Positions 23,261-31,753 of a stretch of 37,906 bases of DNA are shown piece by piece; the first letter of the stretch is position 1; each line of letters begins with the position of its first letter. The notes under the pieces were generated by a model, which worked only from the letters and a program-made list of their open reading frames with translations, did not search any database and was not told the origin of the DNA. Origin of the DNA: an uncultured Prevotellaceae bacterium. Lineage in GTDB: Bacteria > Bacteroidota > Bacteroidia > Bacteroidales > Bacteroidaceae. The stretch spans positions 1-37,906 of the forward strand of contig ONKB01000046.1 of assembly GCA_900318305.1 (NCBI GenBank), read 5' to 3'. The translations under genes were made by a program, and so were the position numbers.

Positions 23261-24706
23261 ATGTCCAATACCTTTATTGCCCTCCTGACCCTTGCAGGTT
23301 ATTTCCTGCTGCTTCTTCTTATTGCCCGTATCACAGGCAAGGAACGAAGCAACGAGGCGTTTTTCCGGGGCAACAGAAAATCGCCGTGGGGTATTGTCGC
23401 CTTTGGCATGATAGGCGCGTCGCTTTCCGGTGTGTCGCTTGTGTCGGTGCCGGGTTATGTGGGTTTTACCCAGATGACTTATCTGCAGATGTGCCTTGGC
23501 TTCTTCTTCGGTTATCTGATTGTGGCCTTTGTCCTGCTGCCTGTCTATTACAAACAGAACCTTACCAGTATTTATTCCTATCTGCAGGGCCGTTTCGGAG
23601 AGACATCCCGGCAGACCGGAGCTTCCTTTTTCATCCTCAGCAAGCTTGCAGGTGCCGCAGTAAGGTTCTACCTTGTCTGCATCGTCTTGCAGCAGATTGT
23701 CTTTGGCCCCCTGGGAATGCCTTATCCTGTTACGGTTGTCCTTATCCTGCTGCTTGTGTGGCTCTACACGCGCCGGGCGGGTATCCGCACTTTGGTATAT
23801 ACCGATGCTCTCCAGACTTTATGCCTCATAGGTACCGTCATCGCTGTGGCAGTCATTATCAGCCAGCAGATGTTTCCTTCGTGGAAGGCCATGACAGATG
23901 CTGTAATCCAGAGTCCCCTCAGCCGTATTTTTGTATGGGATGACTTCTCTGGCAGACAATATTTCTGGAAACAGTTTCTCAGCGGTATCTTCATTGTCAT
24001 CGTCATGACAGGACTCGACCAGGACATGATGCAGAAGAACCTGACCTGTCCCACTCTCCGTAAAGCCCAGAAGGACATGTGTGCCTATGGTATCAGTTTC
24101 GTCCCGGTAAATTTGCTGTTGCTGCTTATAGGAGTATTGCTCTATCTCTATGCCGCACAGCACCAGTTAGCCCTTCCTGCCGATGGCGACCAGCTCTTTC
24201 CCATGCTTGTCCTCGGGGGACATTTCGGCTCTGCTGTCATCGTACTCTTTACCCTCGGCATCTCTGCCGCTGCATTTTCAAGTGTGGATTCGGCGCTGAC
24301 GGCCCTGACCACGACGTTCTGTGTGGATATACTCGGCATCGAGAGGGAAACCTCACCACAGAATGCCGAGGGAATACGCAAGAAAGTGCATTTTGCCATT
24401 GTGGGCGTCTTCATTGTGCTTACCATCCTGTTCCGGTTTATCGGCAACAACAGCGTGATAGATGTCATCTATATTCTGGCATCATATACCTATGGCCCGC
24501 TTCTCGGCCTTTTTGCCTTTGGCATTTTTACACATTACCGCATTAAGGAGCGATTCGCACCAGTTATTGCCATAGCTTCCCCGCTCATCTGTTATGTATT
24601 GTCCTTGCTTGTTCCACACTATACAGGATATCATTTCGGCTACGAACTGTTGATGCTCAATGGCGCCCTGACATTCCTGATGTTGTACCTTACTCGCCGA
24701 AAATGA
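23261..24706 (+). CDS. Sodium:solute symporter (sugar-type SSS)
   Basis: A 481-residue inner-membrane transporter of the SSS family, about 13 helices. It begins 'MSNTFIALLTLAGYFLLLLL' and has the 'FFRGNRKSPWGIVAFGMIGASLSGVSLVSVPG' signature, 'FYLVCIVLQQIVF', and 'LGISAAAFSSVDSALTALTTTFCVDIL', the serine-rich Na+-site helix. It is not close to the symporter at 5353. Its ATG comes two bases after the GH9 stop, so it very likely imports the product of that enzyme, probably a mono- or disaccharide. Confidence 0.86.
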   Translation: MSNTFIALLTLAGYFLLLLLIARITGKERSNEAFFRGNRKSPWGIVAFGMIGASLSGVSLVSVPGYVGFTQMTYLQMCLGFFFGYLIVAFVLLPVYYKQNLTSIYSYLQGRFGETSRQTGASFFILSKLAGAAVRFYLVCIVLQQIVFGPLGMPYPVTVVLILLLVWLYTRRAGIRTLVYTDALQTLCLIGTVIAVAVIISQQMFPSWKAMTDAVIQSPLSRIFVWDDFSGRQYFWKQFLSGIFIVIVMTGLDQDMMQKNLTCPTLRKAQKDMCAYGISFVPVNLLLLLIGVLLYLYAAQHQLALPADGDQLFPMLVLGGHFGSAVIVLFTLGISAAAFSSVDSALTALTTTFCVDILGIERETSPQNAEGIRKKVHFAIVGVFIVLTILFRFIGNNSVIDVIYILASYTYGPLLGLFAFGIFTHYRIKERFAPVIAIASPLICYVLSLLVPHYTGYHFGYELLMLNGALTFLMLYLTRRK

Positions 24707-24722
24707 TTATTGGCTGGTGCTT

Positions 24723-24757
24723 TTTGTGGTCTAACAGATGAAAGTTGTGTAATTTTG
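24723..24757 (+). promoter_or_regulatory. Candidate promoter of the MATE gene
   Basis: TTTG (24723-24726), 23 bases, TAATTTTG (24750-24757). The -7 box is a consensus match; the spacing is slightly long. The leader before ATG 24777 would be about 12 bases. Confidence 0.5.
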
Positions 24758-24776
24758 CATTGAAATTGAGAATCCC

Positions 24777-26138
24777 ATGGCCATAGCTGAGAATATTACA
24801 GAACTGGGAACAAAACCCATAGGCAGTCTGTTGCCGAAATATGCGACCCCTGCCGTCATTGCCATGACGGCATCGTCGCTATACAACATCATCGACGCTA
24901 TTTTTATTGGTCAGGGAGTAGGCCCTCTGGCGATAGCTGGTGTCTCGCTGAGCTTTCCTGTAATGCAGGTTACCAGTGCCTTTGGCGCCATGGTTGGTGT
25001 CGGAGCTGCTACATTGTTGTCGGTGAAGCTGGGTGAGAGGGACTATGATACCGCCCGTAAGATTCTGGGCAATGTGTTGCTGCTCAACATCATTATGGGT
25101 GTGGTAATGGGTGCCCTGATGCTGGCTTTTATCAATCCTATTTTGTATTTCTTCGGCGCGAGTGACGAGACGGTAAGCTATGCCCGCGACTTTATGACGA
25201 TTGTGTTGCTGGGAAATGTTGTCACCCATCTTTACTTGGGAATGAACTCCCTGCTTCGTGCCTCCGGGCATCCTCGTGAGGCGATGTTTGCCACTATAGG
25301 AACGGTATGCCTGAATATCCTCTTTGCGCCGTTGTTCATCTATGCGTTCAAATGGGGCATCCAGGGTGCGGCTGCTGCTACAGTCCTGAGCCAGCTGCTG
25401 GTGTTGATATGGGAGTTATGGCTGTTTAGCAATCCCAATGAGTTTATCCATTTCCAGCGCAAGCATATCTCTCTTGACCAGCGTATAGTGACGGGAACGC
25501 TCAGCATAGGAATGTCGCCGTTTCTGATGAACCTCTGCGGATGTATAGTCACCGTGTTCTTTAACTGGAGCCTGGCACATTACGGAAGCGATCTGGAAAT
25601 TGCCGCTTATGGCATCAACAACCGTCTGGCGTTCTTTTTTGCCATGATTGTGGTGGGGCTCAACCAGGGAATGCAGCCGATAGCCGGGTATAATTACGGG
25701 GCAAGGAAATTTGACCGTCTGCGCCAGACCCTTATTCGCAGCATCATGGTGGCGACTGGCGTGGTATTTGTGGGCTTTGTCCTGTGCATGCTCTTTCCCT
25801 ATGCCTGCGTGCGTGCTTTCACGTCCGACAAACAGTTGATAGAGAGTTCTGCCTATGCCATTCAGATTATGTTCCTGGCCTTTCCTATTATAGGATTCCA
25901 GATGGTGACGACCAATTTCTTCCAGTGTATAGGTCAGGTGAGGAAGAGCATTTTCCTGTCCATGACACGACAGTTGCTTTTCATCATTCCCCTGTTGTAT
26001 GTCCTGCCTAAGTATTTTGGCCTGACGGGTATATGGTACACCATACCGCTGTCTGACCTGCTTTCCACATTCCTGACAGGTTATTTTCTGATTAAAATGC
26101 TCCGGCAGCTCCGGACACTTACACCTCATAAATCATAG
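24777..26138 (+). CDS. MATE-family efflux transporter
   Basis: A 453-residue, 12-helix inner-membrane exporter (NorM/DinF superfamily) with 'PIGSLLPKYATPAVIAMTASSLYNIIDAIFIGQ' near 15, 'GVSLSFPVMQVTSAFGAMVGVGAATLLS' near 60, and the second-half repeat 'GLNQGMQPIAGYNYGARKF' near 298. It would export cationic drugs or metabolites with Na+ or H+. Its own promoter precedes it, and the cytidylate-kinase-like gene begins four bases after its stop, so the next two genes probably share its transcript. Confidence 0.92.
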   Translation: MAIAENITELGTKPIGSLLPKYATPAVIAMTASSLYNIIDAIFIGQGVGPLAIAGVSLSFPVMQVTSAFGAMVGVGAATLLSVKLGERDYDTARKILGNVLLLNIIMGVVMGALMLAFINPILYFFGASDETVSYARDFMTIVLLGNVVTHLYLGMNSLLRASGHPREAMFATIGTVCLNILFAPLFIYAFKWGIQGAAAATVLSQLLVLIWELWLFSNPNEFIHFQRKHISLDQRIVTGTLSIGMSPFLMNLCGCIVTVFFNWSLAHYGSDLEIAAYGINNRLAFFFAMIVVGLNQGMQPIAGYNYGARKFDRLRQTLIRSIMVATGVVFVGFVLCMLFPYACVRAFTSDKQLIESSAYAIQIMFLAFPIIGFQMVTTNFFQCIGQVRKSIFLSMTRQLLFIIPLLYVLPKYFGLTGIWYTIPLSDLLSTFLTGYFLIKMLRQLRTLTPHKS

Positions 26139-26142
26139 CATT

Positions 26143-26775
26143 ATGGATAAAGAGAAAAAATATGCGATATGCCTAGGACGCCAGTTGGGCAGCGGCGGTC
26201 ATGAGATAGCCAAATATCTGGCTGGTGAGCTGGGCTTCAACTTCTATGATAAGGAATTGCTCTATGCTGCTGCAGCGAGAAGCGGATATTCTACTGATAT
26301 GTTTGAGAAGAACGATGAGGAGAAGAGTGAACTTCATTCGTTCATCTCCCATCTGGTGCCTTTCGTGGGGACTGCCGATTTCTACGGCAATCATGTTGAC
26401 GAGGATTTCCTTTTCCGCATCCTGAGTGAAACCATCCAGGGCATAGCTGCTGAGGAGAATTGCATCTTTGTGGGACGTTGTGCCGAGTATATCCTTCGTG
26501 AGAAGCGTGATACGATGGTCAGCGTGTTTATCTCTGCCGATGAGGGCGACCGCGTGGAGCGGCTGTGCAAACTGCGTGGCATTAAGCCCAATGCCGCAAG
26601 GAAACTCATCTCGTCCAATGATAAGCGCCGCGCCGCCTTTCACGACTTCTACAGCTCCAGGCAATGGGGCAGGGCATCCACTTACGACCTGTGTGTTAAC
26701 CAGAGTTGTATGGGAATGGAGAACACCAAGAAACTTGTGCTTGAATTTGTCAAACAGCGTTTCGGTATAGAATGA
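26143..26775 (+). CDS. Cytidylate-kinase-like protein
   Basis: A 210-residue cytoplasmic P-loop protein. It has a modified Walker A GRQLGSGG (12-19) followed by 'EIAKYLAGELGFNFYDKELL', 'NCIFVGRCAEYILR' near 106 and 'FISADEGDRVERLCKLRG' near 127, as in the AAA_26/cytidylate-kinase-like family. It differs from true Cmk, which has GPSGSGKGT. The biochemical substrate of this family is poorly defined. It overlaps the following gene by 4 bases (ATGA). Confidence 0.82.
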   Translation: MDKEKKYAICLGRQLGSGGHEIAKYLAGELGFNFYDKELLYAAAARSGYSTDMFEKNDEEKSELHSFISHLVPFVGTADFYGNHVDEDFLFRILSETIQGIAAEENCIFVGRCAEYILREKRDTMVSVFISADEGDRVERLCKLRGIKPNAARKLISSNDKRRAAFHDFYSSRQWGRASTYDLCVNQSCMGMENTKKLVLEFVKQRFGIE

Positions 26776-27260
26776 GGAGGATAGGTCTTTTGTCGGATAC
26801 CCATGCCTACTGGGATGAGCGTTATTTGCAGTATCTTGAGCCGTGCGATGAGATATGGCATGCGGGTGATATCGGCTCTTATGAATTAGCCCAGCGCCTG
26901 AACAGGATTCACCCTCTTGTGGCGGTACATGGCAATGTGGACGGCTATGATATTCGCCGTCTCTATCCTGAGAAACTGCGTTGGAGATGTGAGGAGGTCG
27001 ATGTGCTGATGAAGCATATAGGGGGTTATCCGGGCAATTATGACCGCAGCGTTTCCTCGTTGATATATGCCTCGCCCCCTCAGTTGTTTATAAGTGGCCA
27101 CTCCCATATCCTCAGGGTGCAATATGACAAGTCGCTCCATTTGTTGCACATCAATCCCGGTGCTGCGGGAGTCCAGGGATGGCAGAAAGTACGAACGCTG
27201 GTGCGTTTCACTATCGACGGTAAGGAGATAAAAGACCTGGAGGTAGTGGAATTGAAGTAA
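26772..27260 (+). CDS. YfcE/MJ0936-type metallophosphoesterase
   Basis: A 162-residue calcineurin-like phosphodiesterase. The metal ligands are in order: D9 and H11 (SDTH), D33 (HAGDIGS), N55 (HGNVD) and H110/H112 (SGHSH). Family members hydrolyse simple phosphodiesters or cyclic nucleotides in vitro; physiological substrates are uncertain. Its ATG overlaps the stop of the kinase-like gene, implying coupled translation. It converges on menA with 44 bases between. Confidence 0.9.
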   Translation: MRRIGLLSDTHAYWDERYLQYLEPCDEIWHAGDIGSYELAQRLNRIHPLVAVHGNVDGYDIRRLYPEKLRWRCEEVDVLMKHIGGYPGNYDRSVSSLIYASPPQLFISGHSHILRVQYDKSLHLLHINPGAAGVQGWQKVRTLVRFTIDGKEIKDLEVVELK

Positions 27261-27304
27261 GAGTTTTGTTTGAATTTGACTTCTGATTTGAGTAAAAGCG
27301 TCTG

Positions 27305-28189
27305 TCAGACAATTAGCCCCAAGGCTACAAGTATGGCGAAAACAAACATATTGCGTGAGGTCTTCCCGAGTATGCGGTTGAGTTCCTTGCCATGATGGAT
27401 TCTTACCATCTCTCTCCATGTCATCCAGTGGAGCGGCAGGAAGAGGGATGCCAATACCAGAGCCATGATGTGCTGATGGCATGCAAGTGCTATGCAGCAA
27501 GCCCAAGCCAGGATGCCTGTTATGAGATATTGCCTGTTGCCGAAGCGTTCGCCAAACAGGGCGATAAGTGTGCGTTTCCCTGAGTGGCGGTCGGTGTCCC
27601 TGTCGCGGTAGTTGTTGATGATAAGCAGCAGGTCGATGACAAGCCCTGATGCAAGGGAACAGATCACGGCATCTTCTGTTATGGTGCCTGTCTGAACATA
27701 ATAGGTGCAGATAACTGGAACGAAGCCGAAAAAGACGAATACCAGCAAGTCGCCCAGTCCTATGTAAGAGAGAAATGTTGTGTACAGGAAAGCAAAGACA
27801 ACGCAGGCTATCCCTATGGCGATAAGCCACAGGCTGCCCCACAACAGCAGGAGTAACCCTGCTCCGCAGGCGCATATCAGGGTGATGGCGATGCCCGTTT
27901 CCATGGCCCTGGGGGTAATCCATCCCTGGGCGCATGCCCTCTCTGGTCCCAGACGGTCGTTTCTGTCGGTGCCTTTGCGGAAGTCTATAAGGTCGTTGAT
28001 GAAATTGGCTGCAATCTGCATCAGGGAAGCAAACAGGAGACACAGGAGTGCGGGAGGCCATTTGAGCGAATGGTCTGAGTAGGCCAATGCCGTGGCGATA
28101 ATAACAGGTATCCATGCACCCGTCAGGGTCTTTGGTCTTGCTGCCAACAGCCATGCTTTGGCTGAGTTTGTCTTGATTGCCTTGCTCAT
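27305..28189 (-). CDS. menA: 1,4-dihydroxy-2-naphthoate polyprenyltransferase
   Basis: A 294-residue inner-membrane UbiA-family prenyltransferase of menaquinone synthesis. It attaches the isoprenoid tail to dihydroxynaphthoate. The two Asp-rich prenyl-PP sites are NDLIDFRKGTD (65-75) and NNYRDRDTD in the second half; 'ARPKTLTGAWIPVI' near 17 is typical of MenA. A longer frame begins at 28246, but the ATG at 28189 (MSKAIKTNSAKAWLLAARPKT) gives the family N-terminus. It is divergent from mmdA. Menaquinone serves the fumarate reductase step that feeds the succinate-propionate route, so the pairing makes metabolic sense. Confidence 0.92.
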   Translation of the reverse strand: MSKAIKTNSAKAWLLAARPKTLTGAWIPVIIATALAYSDHSLKWPPALLCLLFASLMQIAANFINDLIDFRKGTDRNDRLGPERACAQGWITPRAMETGIAITLICACGAGLLLLLWGSLWLIAIGIACVVFAFLYTTFLSYIGLGDLLVFVFFGFVPVICTYYVQTGTITEDAVICSLASGLVIDLLLIINNYRDRDTDRHSGKRTLIALFGERFGNRQYLITGILAWACCIALACHQHIMALVLASLFLPLHWMTWREMVRIHHGKELNRILGKTSRNMFVFAILVALGLIV

Positions 28190-28299
28190 CTTGACAAAAG
28201 GAGTTTCATGGTGCGAAGTTAAGAAAACCTTTTCAATTGGCGGCACATTGTTGTGTAACTACGCGCAGAAGCTTGTTTCCTTGAGAAAAGGCCTTGAAA

Positions 28300-28331
28300 T
28301 TTGCCAGTTCGCATAAGAATTTGTATATTTG
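28300..28331 (+). promoter_or_regulatory. Strong promoter of the mmdA operon
   Basis: TTTG (28300-28303), 20 bases, TATATTTG (28324-28331): an exact Bacteroidetes consensus promoter at standard spacing. The predicted leader is about 35 bases to ATG 28373. Confidence 0.85.
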
Positions 28332-28372
28332 CATCTTAAAACGCAAAAATATTAACAAAACAAATACTATTT

Positions 28373-29926
28373 ATGTCTGTACAAGAGAAGAATATTCAGG
28401 CTTTAGTGGAACTTCGCGCCAAAGCTCATCTTGGAGGTGGCGAGAAAGCGATTGCCAAGCAACATGAAAAAGGCAAGCTCACAGCCCGTGAAAGGATTGA
28501 TTTGCTGTTGGATAAAGGAAGTTTTGAGGAAGTTGATGCTTTCAAGTTGCATCGTTGTCATAACTTCGGAATGGAAAAGAAACAATATCTCGGAGACGGT
28601 GTCGTAACAGGATGTGGAACCATTAACGGCCGCATGGTATATGTGTTTGCCCAGGATTTCACAGTCAATGGCGGCAGTCTTTCCCAGACCATGTCGGAGA
28701 AGATATGTAAGGTTATGGATCTCTCCATGAAGATGGGAGTGCCCTGTATAGGTTTGAACGACTCAGGTGGTGCACGTATTCAGGAGGGTATTACCTCTCT
28801 GAGCGGTTTCGGAGAGATCTTCCAGCGCAATATCGAGGCCAGCGGCGTGGTTCCCCAGATATCTGCCATTTGCGGCCCTTGCGCCGGTGGTGCGGTGTAT
28901 TCTCCTGCCATCACAGACTTTGTGTTTATGCTCAAGGGTGTTTCAAACATGTTCCTTACAGGTCCCAAAGTAGTGAAGACCGTTACCGGCGAGGATGTTA
29001 CCGCAGAGGAACTGGGAGGTGCATCGGTCCACAGTACCAAGAGCGGTGTGGCTCATTTTACAGCTGATACCGAGGAGGACCTTGCCAAGAGCATCCGCAA
29101 GTTGCTCAGCTATCTGCCTCAGAATAATATGGAGGAGACTCCCCGTGTGGAATGCAAGGACCCCATCAGCAGAAAAGACGACAAACTCAATACAATCCTG
29201 CCCGATGATCCCAACAAGGCATACGACATGTATGAGGTGATACAGTCGGTAGTTGATAAGGACTCGTTCTTTGAGGTGCATGAGAAGTTCGCCCGCAATA
29301 TCATAGTCGGCTTTGCCCGTTTCAATGGCCAGACAGTAGGTGTCGTTGCCAATCAGCCCAAGGTTTTCGCAGGAGTACTTGACTGCAATGCCAGCCGCAA
29401 GGGAGCACGTTTTGTGCGCTTCTGTGACTGCTTTAATATACCTATCGTGTCGCTTGTTGATGTGCCGGGATTCCTGCCAGGTACAGGTCAGGAGTACAAT
29501 GCCGTTATCGACCATGGTGCCAAGCTGCTGTTTGCCTATGGTGAGGCAACTGTGCCCAAAGTAACGGTTACCTTACGAAAGAGCTACGGCGGCAGCCATA
29601 TTGTGATGGGTTGCAAGCAGCTCAAGGCTGACATGAACTATGCATGGCCTTCTGCCGAGATGGCTGTGATGGGTGCCGGCGGTGCCGTGGCTATTCTCTA
29701 TGCCAAGGCTGCCCAGGAACAGGAAGATCCCAAGGCTTTCCTTGCCGAGAAAGAGAAAGAGTACAATGACCTCTTCACCAATCCGTATCAGGCAGCAAGC
29801 TACGGCTTTGTTGACGATGTGATTGAGCCACGCAACACCCGTTTCCGCATCTGCCGCGCTCTTGCTGAGCTGGCTACAAAACGTGAGTCACGTCCGGCTA
29901 AGAAACACGGTAACATACCTTTGTAA
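28373..29926 (+). CDS. mmdA: Methylmalonyl-CoA decarboxylase / acyl-CoA carboxylase, carboxyltransferase subunit
   Basis: A 517-residue carboxyltransferase with two crotonase-like halves. The N half has the acyl-CoA oxyanion motif SGGARIQEG (131-139) and '[16 protein letters not shown]'; the C half has '[13 protein letters not shown]' and GGSHIVMG near 405. It moves CO2 between (methyl)malonyl-CoA and biotin on the carrier encoded downstream. In Bacteroidales this protein is the alpha subunit of the Na+-pumping methylmalonyl-CoA decarboxylase that makes propionate. The membrane beta subunit is not in this window. Its own strong promoter and the two small downstream genes make a compact operon. 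Confidence 0.9.
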   Translation: MSVQEKNIQALVELRAKAHLGGGEKAIAKQHEKGKLTARERIDLLLDKGSFEEVDAFKLHRCHNFGMEKKQYLGDGVVTGCGTINGRMVYVFAQDFTVNGGSLSQTMSEKICKVMDLSMKMGVPCIGLNDSGGARIQEGITSLSGFGEIFQRNIEASGVVPQISAICGPCAGGAVYSPAITDFVFMLKGVSNMFLTGPKVVKTVTGEDVTAEELGGASVHSTKSGVAHFTADTEEDLAKSIRKLLSYLPQNNMEETPRVECKDPISRKDDKLNTILPDDPNKAYDMYEVIQSVVDKDSFFEVHEKFARNIIVGFARFNGQTVGVVANQPKVFAGVLDCNASRKGARFVRFCDCFNIPIVSLVDVPGFLPGTGQEYNAVIDHGAKLLFAYGEATVPKVTVTLRKSYGGSHIVMGCKQLKADMNYAWPSAEMAVMGAGGAVAILYAKAAQEQEDPKAFLAEKEKEYNDLFTNPYQAASYGFVDDVIEPRNTRFRICRALAELATKRESRPAKKHGNIPL

Positions 29927-29944
29927 CCCCAAAGACGGAAAGAA

Positions 29945-30205
29945 ATGAGTGTACTGAAAATAAAATCCAATAATCTTGATTTAGAACTGCAGCTCGACGG
30001 CAACGGTAGCATGGAAACCCTTCAGGGTAATGCCCTGCCTTCAACCGATGAGCAACAGCTGCATGTGGCTTTGATAGCTCTTTCGCTGAGTCAGATGCTG
30101 GGTCAGTCTGGCAGCCACGACATGGAGACGGAGATGATAACCATCCAGCCGCATGCTACGGAGTGGAACTCAAAAGTATTTGGCTTCACCAATACAAAAT
30201 TCTAA
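29945..30205 (+). CDS. Small protein between mmdA and the biotin carrier (86 aa)
   Basis: An 86-residue soluble protein in the position where many decarboxylase operons carry the OadG-like delta subunit. It has no N-terminal membrane helix and so is not OadG. The N half looks like a small beta hairpin (LKIKSNNLDLELQLDGNG), the middle is an amphipathic helix (QQLHVALIALSLSQMLG) and the end reads 'PHATEWNSKVFGFTNTKF'. It is 18 bases after mmdA and 29 before the biotin carrier, so it is very likely co-translated with them. An assembly or tethering role is inference; no family is recognised. Confidence 0.8.
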   Translation: MSVLKIKSNNLDLELQLDGNGSMETLQGNALPSTDEQQLHVALIALSLSQMLGQSGSHDMETEMITIQPHATEWNSKVFGFTNTKF

Positions 30206-30234
30206 ATTGTTCAACATTATAAAAATAATCCCGT

Positions 30235-30735
30235 ATGGAATACAAGTATAAAGTAAATGGCGTAGAATATACTGTACAGGTAGCGTCAGTCTTTGGAAAC
30301 AAGGCGCACGTCTTTGTTAACGGCGTCTCTTATGAAGTGGAAATGGAAGGTGATACTCCTGTGGCTCCCGTAGCATTTGCTCCTGTTGCCGCCACAGCTC
30401 CAGCCCCGGCTCCTGCTGTTGAGGCACCTCAGGCGAAAGCCACTCCAACCCCGGCACCGGAGCCTGCTAAGGAGACTCCCAAAGAAGCTCCTAAGGCAGC
30501 CCCTGCAGACGTTCCTGCAGGAGGTACCCCGGTCAAGTCACCCCTCCCTGGTATCATCAACGATGTCAAGGTTGCCGTGGGCGAGAAAGTGAAAAGCGGT
30601 CAGGTGCTTCTTATCCTTGAGGCAATGAAGATGGAGAACGAGATTACCGCTGAACAGGATGGTGTGATTAGTGCCATCTCGGTAAGTCAGGGAGACTCCG
30701 TTATGGAAGGTTCAGTACTTCTGACAATCGCCTGA
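30235..30735 (+). CDS. mmdC: Biotin carboxyl carrier protein of the decarboxylase
   Basis: A 166-residue biotin carrier. Residues 1-40 form a beta domain (MEYKYKVNGVEYTVQVASV). A long Ala-Pro-rich flexible linker follows (about 41-97), then the biotinyl domain with the EAMKMEN motif, in which K132 is the biotinylated lysine. The linker swings the biotin between MmdA and its partner. The lipoyl alternative is excluded by the MKM sequence and by the neighbouring mmdA. Confidence 0.9.
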   Translation: MEYKYKVNGVEYTVQVASVFGNKAHVFVNGVSYEVEMEGDTPVAPVAFAPVAATAPAPAPAVEAPQAKATPTPAPEPAKETPKEAPKAAPADVPAGGTPVKSPLPGIINDVKVAVGEKVKSGQVLLILEAMKMENEITAEQDGVISAISVSQGDSVMEGSVLLTIA

Positions 30736-30785
30736 TTAAAGTGTAAATCAAACCTAAGGCCGGAAAGCCCATATATTTTTGGATT

Positions 30786-31664
30786 ATGAGTAGAAAAACT
30801 ATTATTGCTATAGCTACGATAGTAGCATTGTTGCTTTTAGGTGGCATGGCTTATCTGTTTGTGAATTTGCGGCAACAGCAGAACGAGAACGAGGAACTCC
30901 AGCAGTTGGCTGCCATGGATAAGAAGGAGATGGAGAATGAGTATGCCCAGTTCGCTCTGCAGTATGATGAGTTGAAACGCTCCATTCGCAACGATTCCCT
31001 GATGATTCGTCTTACTGAGGAGGAAAACAAGACCAAGAGCTTGCTGGAGGAACTCAAGAGGACAAAAAGCAATGACGCCCGCGAAATCTCACGTCTGAAG
31101 AAGGAGCTGGCTACGGTGCGTGCCGTATTGCGTAGTTATATTATCCAGGTTGATTCCCTGAACAGGCTGAATGAATCATTGAAGTCTGAGAATGAGCATG
31201 TCAAACAGCAGTATTCCGAGGCAACAGCGAAGATATCCAACCTGACGACAGAGAAGCAAAGTTTGTCTAATCAGGTAGCTATCGCATCACAACTGGATGC
31301 TACGGGAGTGTCGCTGATACCGCAGAATAAAAAGGGTAAGACTGAGAAGAAGACCAAGTCGGTAACCCGTTTTGTAGTGAACTTTACCATCACGAAGAAT
31401 ATTACAGCAAAGACAGGAGAGCGTAAGATATATGTAAGGGTGACTCAGCCCAACAACTCAGTTGTCGGTCAGACTGGAACCATTCAGTATGAGAGTTCCA
31501 CCATTGGCTATTCTGCCATGAAGATTGTGGAGTATACCGGCGAGGAGATGCCTGTGACCGTATATGTCAATGTAGGAGAGTTCCTGAGCCCTGGTACCTA
31601 TCATGCCTACATATTTGCTGAAGGCACTATGATTGGCTCAGGCAGTCTGACCATGGCGAAATAG
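30786..31664 (+). CDS. Membrane-anchored coiled-coil protein, hypothetical
   Basis: A 292-residue protein with one N-terminal membrane helix (about residues 6-27, IIAIATIVALLLLGGMAYLF). A long charged coiled coil (about 28-170, rich in E, K, Q, L heptads) leads to a compact C-terminal beta domain (about 195-292, 'VTRFVVNFTITKNITAKTGERKIYVRVTQ' in pieces, ending GSLTMAK). Its topology suggests a periplasmic spacer or stalk. I recall Bacteroidales relatives of unknown function, sometimes mislabelled as chromosome partition proteins; there is no ATPase motif here. A TATTTTTG box (30774-30781) ends only 4 bases before the ATG. Confidence 0.8.
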   Translation: MSRKTIIAIATIVALLLLGGMAYLFVNLRQQQNENEELQQLAAMDKKEMENEYAQFALQYDELKRSIRNDSLMIRLTEEENKTKSLLEELKRTKSNDAREISRLKKELATVRAVLRSYIIQVDSLNRLNESLKSENEHVKQQYSEATAKISNLTTEKQSLSNQVAIASQLDATGVSLIPQNKKGKTEKKTKSVTRFVVNFTITKNITAKTGERKIYVRVTQPNNSVVGQTGTIQYESSTIGYSAMKIVEYTGEEMPVTVYVNVGEFLSPGTYHAYIFAEGTMIGSGSLTMAK

Positions 31665-31753
31665 GTTCTGTGCTTAAAGCTTATCGTGAGTCTGACAGAA
31701 GAATAATGTCTTAAATGGATATTTCCTATTTTTGTAATAATAACAAATCTGTG

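Noticed and set aside
26886..28154. 422-residue open frame on the minus strand
   Set aside because: It lies over menA and the YfcE-like gene in another frame; the product is Arg/His-rich with no family resemblance, while both real genes have full motifs.
28214..28221. Possible -7 box for menA (TAACTTCG on the minus strand)
   Set aside because: It has one mismatch in the critical TTTG and no -33 at a sensible distance.
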